From: Gammaproteobacteria bacterium
Lineage (GTDB): Bacteria; Pseudomonadota; Gammaproteobacteria; UBA1113
Direction of reading: 5' to 3'
Assembly (NCBI GenBank): GCA_019752835.1
Contig: JAIELR010000049.1
Location: 1 to 6,118 of the forward strand
Length of the DNA stretch: 6,118 nucleotides
The notes under the pieces were generated by a model, which saw only the letters and a list, made by a program, of their open reading frames with translations, searched no databases and was not told where the DNA came from. The position numbers and the translations under genes were made by a program. Position 1 is the stretch's first letter; each line of letters begins with the position of its first letter. Shown here piece after piece: positions 1 to 4,193 of the stretch.

Positions 1-56
1 CAATTTTAAAGTGCATATTCTATGCTTTATCCTTTTGCCTTATCTCTTCATTGACC

Positions 57-296
57 CTAATTTATAATTAAATTTCGTAAGGGTTTATAAATATGATTTT
101 CTTGGCGTTTCAAAAAAATAACCGCCTTGCCACCCTCAGGGTGCACAAGCTCTACACGAGAAACACCGCTCCACCCGCCACGGCGTTTATTGGGTTCCTC
201 AAACCAATCGGCTTTGAGGTTCCATAATTTTTCAAAATTATCCAAGTTATTGGCTTTTAATATAGCTTGCCAATTTTCATTCATATAATCTTTCAT
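57..296 (-). pseudogene. Amino-terminal remnant of an InaA/Kdo-kinase-type LPS kinase
   Basis: A 79-residue frame resembles only the first third of the LPS kinase family that includes InaA and the extra WaaP-like kinases downstream of waaP in Pseudomonas. The recognisable part is WFEEPNKRRGGWSGVSRVEL (residues 31-50) followed by FLKRQENHIYK (61-71), which covers the glycine-rich nucleotide-loop region and the ATP-binding lysine strand. Full members run to roughly 230-250 residues and continue into the HRD catalytic loop. Here the similarity stops at about residue 76 and a TAG follows at 57-59. None of the three minus-strand frames in the remaining 56 bases continues the family pattern, so this looks like a truncation with loss of the rest rather than a simple frameshift. 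The ATG at 296 has only a weak purine-rich stretch upstream; the ATG at 284 is an alternative. Its place after waaP fits LPS core modification. A short intact protein is possible but unlikely to be a kinase. Confidence 0.6.
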
Positions 297-337
297 GCTT
301 CTACTCTCTATGTCATCCCTTCAGGGAATAAAAATCT

Positions 338-430
338 ATACTCTTCGCACGTCAATTTTGACGGCTGCAAGCCGCCCCGAGGGGCGAGGGCCATAGATGG
401 CCCGAGTCAAAACCGAATTGCTTTGAGTAT
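338..430 (-). repeat. Palindromic element copy 1 (93 bp), just after the waaP stop
   Basis: This is the shortest of three related palindromes. The ends are ATACTC (338-343) and GAGTAT (425-430). The 25-base arms align without gaps and match at 18 positions, in blocks of 6, 3, 2 and 7. The innermost block, TTTTGAC (356-362) with GTCAAAA (406-412), closes three adjacent hairpins: GGCT/AGCC (363-373), GCCCC/GGGGC (374-385) and GGGCCAT/ATGGCCC (388-403), giving a cloverleaf-like fold. The element starts four bases beyond the waaP TAA, so it is not translated. Transcribed from the minus strand it is followed by AGATTTTTATT, so it could also act as a terminator for the LPS operon. It lacks the inner arm (about 15 bp per side) that copies 2 and 3 have. 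Confidence 0.75.
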
Positions 431-433
431 ACT

Positions 434-1276
434 TTATAATGGCGTGTCAAAAAACTTGTGATGTCTGCGTATAAAATGCTTAGCCTTCTTTTTGACGGCA
501 AACCAATACTCAGAACGATCCTTTAATTCATCAACCCAAGGTTTATTGGCATAATAAGCCATAAACCGCAATATATCACGTTGCGTTACCCCAAAGTTGA
601 GTATGGAATAATAAAGGCTTGCTAAATCTTTCCGTATCCAACGCAAGGGCGTTTTTTTACGTAAGCCCGCGCGATGAAGATCCATAATGGTCACATCAGG
701 ATTTTCTGTCAACGGTTGTGTGATCATAAAATGGCAAGCATACAAATCACGGTGATTAACGCCATTTTGATGCAAAGCTCGTGTAATCTCAGCTATTTTT
801 TTTATTAAATTTTGTTTCGTTCGCCAAGACAGTTGATTACTTTTCCACTGCGTCGCAAGCGTGTCCATTCCTACTGCTGAAGGAATTTCATGAGTGATGA
901 CAAAGGAGCGTCTATTCAGTGGATTCAAGCCTGATGCACCAAAGCCAGCCACAATGGGTGCTTTAATATCTAACTCAGCCAAGCGCTTTAAAATGATGTA
1001 TTCATTTTTCGCCCCTAAAATGGCGGGTCGGCCAGAAAAAATATTTTTGACGATATCCGTCCATGCGGCGCCATGATGCTTTTTAATAAAAAAATTAGCA
1101 TCATTATGCGTAAACTTCAATGTTACACGCTGTTCAATTTGACGATATACCATACCCTCTGTTTGCATAATTTGATCAAAAAGGGGCAACGTCGTCCAGT
1201 AAGACAGCAAATCAGGCGTTAACTTTACCGATGCATTTTTTTGCTTTTTTAAGGGTAGCACGGTTATTAAGCTCAT
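434..1276 (-). CDS. waaP: Lipopolysaccharide core heptose(I) kinase WaaP/RfaP
   Basis: The 280-residue protein (E. coli WaaP is 265) is a eukaryotic-type kinase fold that transfers phosphate from ATP to heptose I of the LPS inner core, at the cytoplasmic face of the inner membrane. Visible family features are VYRQIEQRVTLKF (about 43-55), FFIKKHHG with the likely ATP-binding lysine (63-70), FSGRPAILGAKNEY (about 80-93), GLNPLNRRSFVIT (about 116-128), the catalytic loop NHRDLYACHF with Asp177 as likely base (174-183), and IMDLHRAGLR with metal-binding Asp199 (197-206). The start at 1276 is chosen because AAGGG (1284-1288) sits seven bases upstream and the family similarity begins nearby. The longer frame back to 1378 would run through repeat copy 2. 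It begins ten bases after the waaC stop, and the ribosome site overlaps that stop, so the two are probably translationally coupled. It ends normally at TAA (434-436), just before repeat copy 1. Confidence 0.93.
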   Translation of the reverse strand: MSLITVLPLKKQKNASVKLTPDLLSYWTTLPLFDQIMQTEGMVYRQIEQRVTLKFTHNDANFFIKKHHGAAWTDIVKNIFSGRPAILGAKNEYIILKRLAELDIKAPIVAGFGASGLNPLNRRSFVITHEIPSAVGMDTLATQWKSNQLSWRTKQNLIKKIAEITRALHQNGVNHRDLYACHFMITQPLTENPDVTIMDLHRAGLRKKTPLRWIRKDLASLYYSILNFGVTQRDILRFMAYYANKPWVDELKDRSEYWFAVKKKAKHFIRRHHKFFDTPL

Positions 1277-1283
1277 TGCACAA

Positions 1284-1288
1284 CCCTT
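1284..1288 (-). promoter_or_regulatory. Ribosome binding site of waaP, overlapping the waaC stop
   Basis: On the minus strand AAGGG lies seven bases before the waaP ATG at 1276. Its first two bases are the last two of the waaC TAA (1287-1289). It lies immediately outside repeat copy 2, so the insertion left this site intact. It decides the waaP start in favour of 1276. Confidence 0.65.
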
Positions 1289-2429
1289 ATACTCTTCGCA
1301 CGTCAATTTTCGGCGTTGTTGCTGTTGACATCTCGCCGTCCTCATGCACAGGAAGTGCACTCCGGCGGCTCGAGTCAACAGCGCCTAGCCGAAAGCCGAC
1401 GTGCTTTGAGTATATAATGTCGAGCAACTGGCTCAAAACCAGTTGCGGAGAAATCGTTGTAAAACAGGGTGGAAAATCCTTTTCGGTGACTTTTTTAATC
1501 TGGCATTGCTCTTGCATACAGGGCGCGCAATCGAACTTTGCGGATAAATGATATTGATTTCGACCCAAAGTGCCGGTGAGTGCTGGATTTGTGGGGCCAT
1601 AAAGTGACACTGTTGGCGTACCAAATGAAGCCGCCAAATGCCCTAAACCGGTATCGACAGCAACACAGGCCGTCACTTTATGTAATAAACTTGCGAGTTG
1701 CGCCAGTGATAATTGAGGCAGCAAAACAGCACCTGAGGTCTCAGTAATGCGCTGAGCACGTTCATGTTCAGCGGGCGATCCCCACGGCACTAATACTGTC
1801 AATCCCGCCTTTTTAGCTAACTGCGCCAATTCATGCCAATAGGATTCTGGCCAGTGCTTGGTTGGCCAGGTCGTGCCGTGAAAAAACAGTATAGTATTCT
1901 TCTCGGCTACTAAAGGAAAATCACTATCTAAAGGTAAATCCACCACAGAATGGGGAGCATCGACGGGCATTTTGTAGCCTAGTGCTTTTGCCATTAATTC
2001 TCTGGTACGCGTGATGGCGTGTTGTGCAAAAAGAACGGTATATTTTTTATTGTAAAACAGGGACGCAATGGGCTCACGTGCCGAACGAAAATCAGCACCC
2101 GCACGAGGTCCTTTTGCAAATCGTGTAATAACTCCACTTTTAAATAAGCCTTGCGCATCGATGATGAGATCGTACTTATCTTCACGTAAGCTTGAAATAA
2201 ACGATTTTATTTCTTTCAATGAACGCAACCAACCTTGTTTGCGCCAACGTCGTAATGCAACGGGTATCACTTTTTTCACATTGGGCAACCAACGTGGAAT
2301 TTCTTGAAAACCTTCCTCAACCACCCAATGAAACTCAATGCCTACGATCGCATTGGCCGCATCCGTAATGGCTGGCAATGTGTGAATAATATCACCCATA
2401 GAAGAAGTTTTTACAATCAACACCTTCAT
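1287..2429 (-). CDS. waaC: ADP-heptose:LPS heptosyltransferase I (WaaC/RfaC) with a repeat-encoded C-terminal tail
   Basis: A GT-B fold, family 9 glycosyltransferase that adds the first heptose from ADP-heptose to Kdo of Kdo2-lipid A at the inner membrane. It opens with MKVLIVKTSSMGDIIHTLPA, the standard WaaC start with likely catalytic Asp13, and carries LIIDAQGLFKSG (about 88-99), FFHGTTWPTKHWP (about 182-194) and the ADP-heptose motif DTGLGHLAASFGTPTVSLYG (259-278). A Cys-rich stretch follows (Cys301, 304, 309, 322). The family-like part ends at LLDII (about 339). The last 41 residues (340-380) come entirely from repeat copy 2, reading YSK, then RLGAVD, then STATT, then KIDVRRV. Total 380 residues against 319 in E. 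coli. The start at 2429 fits the family; in-frame GTGs at 2438 and 2447 would add three or six residues, and the latter overlaps the waaF stop as GTGA. No good ribosome site precedes any of them, because repeat copy 3 separates the gene from its likely original site. Confidence 0.93.
   Translation of the reverse strand: MKVLIVKTSSMGDIIHTLPAITDAANAIVGIEFHWVVEEGFQEIPRWLPNVKKVIPVALRRWRKQGWLRSLKEIKSFISSLREDKYDLIIDAQGLFKSGVITRFAKGPRAGADFRSAREPIASLFYNKKYTVLFAQHAITRTRELMAKALGYKMPVDAPHSVVDLPLDSDFPLVAEKNTILFFHGTTWPTKHWPESYWHELAQLAKKAGLTVLVPWGSPAEHERAQRITETSGAVLLPQLSLAQLASLLHKVTACVAVDTGLGHLAASFGTPTVSLYGPTNPALTGTLGRNQYHLSAKFDCAPCMQEQCQIKKVTEKDFPPCFTTISPQLVLSQLLDIIYSKHVGFRLGAVDSSRRSALPVHEDGEMSTATTPKIDVRRV
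1289..1413 (-). repeat. Palindromic element copy 2 (125 bp), translated as the WaaC tail
   Basis: The ends are ATACTC (1289-1294) and GAGTAT (1408-1413). The arms are about 40 bases and pair in long perfect blocks: GCACGTC/GACGTGC (1298-1304 with 1398-1404), TTTCGGC/GCCGAAA (1308-1314 with 1388-1394) and GCTGTTGAC/GTCAACAGC (1321-1329 with 1374-1382). The centre forms a nested hairpin of CGCCG/CGGCG (1334-1338 with 1363-1367) enclosing TGCAC/GTGCA (1345-1349 with 1355-1359, five-base loop). It is the best-paired copy. The frame of waaC crosses the whole element, and the TAA that stops it is completed by the first bases outside. Confidence 0.85.
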
Positions 2430-2450
2430 ACTCTTCACACTCTTCACACT
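2424..2450 (-). repeat. Three tandem 9-bp units at the waaC start
   Basis: CTTCATACT (2424-2432) is followed by two copies of CTTCACACT (2433-2441, 2442-2450). On the minus strand this gives AGTGTGAAG twice and then AGTATGAAG, placing GTG, GTG and ATG nine bases apart in the same frame, at 2447, 2438 and 2429. The other two repeat copies have only one TCTTCGCAC unit at this position, so this is a local expansion at the end of copy 3. It also creates the waaF stop codon (2444-2446). Confidence 0.7.
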
Positions 2451-2579
2451 TCAATTTTCTGCGTTGTTGCGGTTGACTGCTGTAGGGGTCGGCCCCCGTG
2501 CAGACCCGAAGACGGACAATCACCGGGGGTTGCCTCTACGTCAACCGCGCCTAGCCGCAAATCGGATTGCTTTGAGTAT
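2428..2579 (-). repeat. Palindromic element copy 3 (152 bp), translated as the WaaF tail and forming the waaC start
   Basis: The longest copy, with ends ATACTC (2428-2433) and GAGTAT (2574-2579). It shares with copy 2 the inner arm GTTGTTGC-GTTGAC on the left and GTCAAC-GCGCCTAGCCG on the right; the inner stem GCGGTTGAC/GTCAACCGC (2469-2477 with 2540-2548) is perfect over nine pairs. The centre is unrelated to the other copies and holds CTGC/GCAG (2477-2480 with 2500-2503) around GGGG/CCCC (2485-2488 with 2493-2496), with CCCCCG/CGGGGG (2493-2498 with 2524-2529) as an alternative pairing. The waaF frame runs through nearly all of it. Its last two bases are the first two of the waaC ATG. Confidence 0.83.
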
Positions 2580-3598
2580 AACACCTCTTCCAACGCGGTT
2601 TGCACTCGCTCAGGAGGAAGTTGTTTTAAACAATTTAAATGGGTCAGTGGGCATTCCCGTTTAAAACAAGGACTGCAACTCAAACCCAAACGAACGATTT
2701 GAACTTTATCTGACAAAGGAGGCGTAAAGCGAGGATCAGAAGAGCCATAAATAGCCACCAATGGCCGATCCAATGCAGCTGCGATGTGCATCAGCCCGGA
2801 GTCATTACTTACCACCGCTTCTGCTTCGGATAACAAATCGATAGCCTCTGCTAAACTCGTTTTTCCTGCCAAGTTAGTGCATTGCCCGTTGGTTGCTTTG
2901 TTAATGTCTTCACAGACAGCAAAATCATTTTTCGAACCAAACAAACAAACCTGGCCGCCTTTTGCTAGCCATGCATTGGCAATCTCGGCATAGTAATTCT
3001 CAGGCCAGCGCTTGGCAGGCCCAAACTCTGCGCCTGGGCACAAAGCCAAAATAGAAGTTGCGGCCATTAATCCAAATTTTTCTTTGGCTGCATTGACTGT
3101 TTCAGGCGAAACACGCAACTTGGGGCGCGGATACGGTTGTGTTAACAGCTGATCATTCGGCAAGGCCAGTGCCATAAAACGCTCTATCATGAGCGGATAC
3201 TGTTCTTTATCCAAGACGCGTATATCATTTAAGACCAAAAAGCGTAACTCACCGCGCCAGCCAATGCGCTTTGGAATCTTCGCAAACCAGGGAATAAGGG
3301 CTGATTTAAAGGAATTAGGCAGTACATAAGCAACATCATAATTACCTGATTTCAGCTGCTGGCCTATTTTTTTTCTTGCAGCCAATAATAATTGCCCGTG
3401 CCCGATAGGCATAGAAATAGCTTGATTAACCTCAGGCATACGCTCGAGCAGAGGACGGCTCCAGTCAGGTGCAAGCACATCGATAACGGCAAGAGGGTCT
3501 ATTTCCTTCAACTTGGTAAATAGAGTTTGAGCCATTACCATGTCCCCCACCCACGAAGGACCGACTATCAATATACGTTTTGGATGTTGTTCTGCCAT
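2444..3598 (-). CDS. waaF: ADP-heptose:LPS heptosyltransferase II (WaaF/RfaF) with a repeat-encoded C-terminal tail
   Basis: Family 9 glycosyltransferase that adds the second heptose to heptose I of the LPS inner core, using ADP-heptose. It starts KRILIVGPSWVGDMVMAQ (about 7-23, with the conserved Asp19), then has YVLPNSFKSALIPWF (about 91-105), CPGAEFGPAKRWPENYY (187-203), VSNDSGLMHIAAALDRPLVA (263-282), the YGSSDPRFTPP loop, and CSPCFKRECPLTHLNC (308-323). These are typical WaaF features and the family-like part ends near LEEVL (about 340), against 348 residues in E. coli. Residues 341-384 are encoded by repeat copy 3 (YSK, RLGAVD, a variable centre, then STATT and KIEV). The start at 3598 is chosen over the in-frame codon at 3655 because AAAGGT lies six bases upstream (3605-3610) and the longer form would overlap the upstream gene. 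It follows the zinc-ribbon gene by 17 bases. Confidence 0.94.
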   Translation of the reverse strand: MAEQHPKRILIVGPSWVGDMVMAQTLFTKLKEIDPLAVIDVLAPDWSRPLLERMPEVNQAISMPIGHGQLLLAARKKIGQQLKSGNYDVAYVLPNSFKSALIPWFAKIPKRIGWRGELRFLVLNDIRVLDKEQYPLMIERFMALALPNDQLLTQPYPRPKLRVSPETVNAAKEKFGLMAATSILALCPGAEFGPAKRWPENYYAEIANAWLAKGGQVCLFGSKNDFAVCEDINKATNGQCTNLAGKTSLAEAIDLLSEAEAVVSNDSGLMHIAAALDRPLVAIYGSSDPRFTPPLSDKVQIVRLGLSCSPCFKRECPLTHLNCLKQLPPERVQTALEEVLYSKQSDLRLGAVDVEATPGDCPSSGLHGGRPLQQSTATTQKIEV

Positions 3599-3604
3599 TC
3601 GATT

Positions 3605-3610
3605 ACCTTT
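3605..3610 (-). promoter_or_regulatory. Ribosome binding site of waaF
   Basis: AAAGGT on the minus strand ends six bases before the ATG at 3598, in the 17-base gap after the zinc-ribbon gene. It supports the shorter waaF start. Confidence 0.6.
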
Positions 3611-3615
3611 ATGTC

Positions 3616-3807
3616 TTAATCTATTAATGTATAAATTGCACCGCAATAAGGGCACGTTGCCTGCCCTGTTTTTTCAATCGGTAAAAAAACCTTGGGGTGC
3701 GCATCTTGCAAACGCATGGATGGCATGGGACAGGAAAGTGGCAAATTTGCGCGCGTGACTTCGTAATAACGTGACGCACAGGCTGTTTGCAATGATTGTT
3801 CCGGCAT
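3616..3807 (-). CDS. Small zf-CHCC zinc-ribbon protein
   Basis: A 63-residue protein of the zinc-finger CHCC family, related to the zinc-binding part of the mitochondrial complex I subunit NDUFS6. The four likely zinc ligands are Cys26, His37, Cys52 and Cys55, in SCPMPSMRLQDAHPKVFLPI followed by ATCPYCGAIYTL, the usual C-x10-H-x14-C-x2-C spacing. The bacterial role is not established. In Pseudomonas and relatives a gene of this family sits just before waaF, often next to ilvE, and the same neighbour relation appears here. The ATG at 3807 is chosen because GGAAGG (3812-3817) precedes it closely and the family's usual length is about 60-70 residues. A 19-residue upstream extension to 3864 would run into the 3848-3984 palindrome and has no family support. 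It is the first gene of the probable operon. Confidence 0.85.
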   Translation of the reverse strand: MPEQSLQTACASRYYEVTRANLPLSCPMPSMRLQDAHPKVFLPIEKTGQATCPYCGAIYTLID

Positions 3808-3811
3808 AGGG

Positions 3812-3817
3812 CCTTCC
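3812..3817 (-). promoter_or_regulatory. Ribosome binding site of the zinc-ribbon gene
   Basis: GGAAGG on the minus strand, four bases before the ATG at 3807. It is the strongest Shine-Dalgarno match in the operon and decides the start against the longer frame. Confidence 0.6.
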
Positions 3818-3847
3818 GTTTTAAATGAAAAAGAGGAGCGTAACTGT

Positions 3848-3984
3848 ACCATATGCCCAAACAAAAAGCACCTATTGCATAGCTGCGGGGCGGCGCTGTA
3901 AAGGCAGCCCCCTGTGACTTCGGGCTGTTTGTAGGAACAGCCCCCCGTGGCTGCCCGTGACTTTAATGAAGTTGGGCATTTGGT
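3848..3984. repeat. MITE/REP-like palindromic element (137 bp)
   Basis: It is bounded by 13-base terminal inverted repeats matching at 12 positions: ACCATATGCCCAA (3848-3860) and TTGGGCATTTGGT (3972-3984). Inside are stacked inverted repeats: GGCAGCC/GGCTGCC (3903-3909 with 3949-3955) enclosing GGGCTGTT/AACAGCCC (3922-3929 with 3936-3943, six-base loop), plus GGGGCGGC/GCAGCCCC (3887-3894 with 3904-3911, one mismatch). A GTAG tetranucleotide (3931-3934) stands before an AACAGCC/GGCTG hairpin, the arrangement seen in REP sequences handled by RAYT transposases. GTGACTT occurs twice, 43 bases apart (3914 and 3957), so the core is an imperfect tandem of two units. No target duplication is obvious. 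It is unrelated to the three waa-operon elements. Confidence 0.6.
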
Positions 3985-4146
3985 TCACGGGCCAAAATGG
4001 CAGCAAAACCTTACTCCGATCTAGATCTGTGTATTATCTCCCCACCCTCTTTCATCCTCTGTTCTGGGTGACTTAGGTCATGCACCTAATACGGGACCGA
4101 AAAATGGTCAAATCAATCGGTTTGAAGCAAAAAAAGTCAACGTGAG

Positions 4147-4169
4147 ATACCGCGAACAAGTCGCGGTAT
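4147..4169 (-). terminator. Terminator-like hairpin after the effector-like gene
   Basis: ATACCGCGA (4147-4155) pairs perfectly with TCGCGGTAT (4161-4169) around a five-base loop, 24 bases beyond the stop of the gene at 4194. On the minus strand the T-tract (TTTTTTT, 4129-4135) comes about eleven bases after the stem rather than directly, so termination may be weak. It could instead be a copy of a dispersed genomic palindrome. Confidence 0.5.
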
Positions 4170-4193
4170 GTTGAGAAACAAACAAGAAAGTTT

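Larger units (their letters stand above)
3808..4193. other. Gene-free interval between the LPS operon and the effector-like gene
   Basis: About 390 bases without a credible gene on either strand. From right to left it holds a terminator-like hairpin (4147-4169), an unassigned stretch (about 3985-4146) and a MITE/REP-like element (3848-3984), then the zinc-ribbon leader. The LPS operon promoter should lie here on the minus strand, but I see no clear pair of -35 and -10 boxes. A TTGACT reading at 4135-4140 and a GATAAT reading near 4050 each lack a matching partner. The ilvE gene seen upstream in Pseudomonas is not present. Confidence 0.6.

Noticed and set aside
1..16. Possible new minus-strand gene starting with ATG at 16 (MHFKI...)
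   Set aside because: Only five codons are visible, and AAGGAT lies too far upstream to be convincing.
316..327. Small palindrome TCCCT-TC-AGGGA beside repeat copy 1
   Set aside because: It is a five-base stem with a two-base loop, not shared with the other copies; too weak to call an operator or terminator.
338..430. Cloverleaf of repeat copy 1 as a tRNA gene
   Set aside because: There is no TTC-loop or D-loop consensus, no seven-base anticodon loop and no acceptor geometry. The hairpin loops are only 2-3 bases.
1277..1378. Upstream extension of waaP by 34 residues
   Set aside because: It runs backwards through repeat copy 2 and into the waaC coding region in another frame. A good ribosome site and the family-like start support the ATG at 1276.
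3624..3860. 78-residue minus-strand frame overlapping the zinc-ribbon gene
   Set aside because: It is a shifted shadow of the zinc-ribbon gene, whose own frame has the Cys/His ligands.
3808..3864. 19-residue amino-terminal extension of the zinc-ribbon gene
   Set aside because: It reaches the 3848 palindrome, has no family support, and GGAAGG sits right before the ATG at 3807.
338..3984. CRISPR array from the repeated palindromes
   Set aside because: There are only three copies, they vary in length, they are separated by whole genes, and there are no regular spacers.
4018..4027. Perfect palindrome GATCTAGATC
   Set aside because: It is short, isolated and without flanking symmetry, so it is expected by chance at this length.
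4106..4140. Minus-strand promoter with TTGACT (4135-4140) or TTGACC near 4106
   Set aside because: No good -10 box lies 16-18 bases downstream. The TTGACC reading has TATTAG at only 14 bases.
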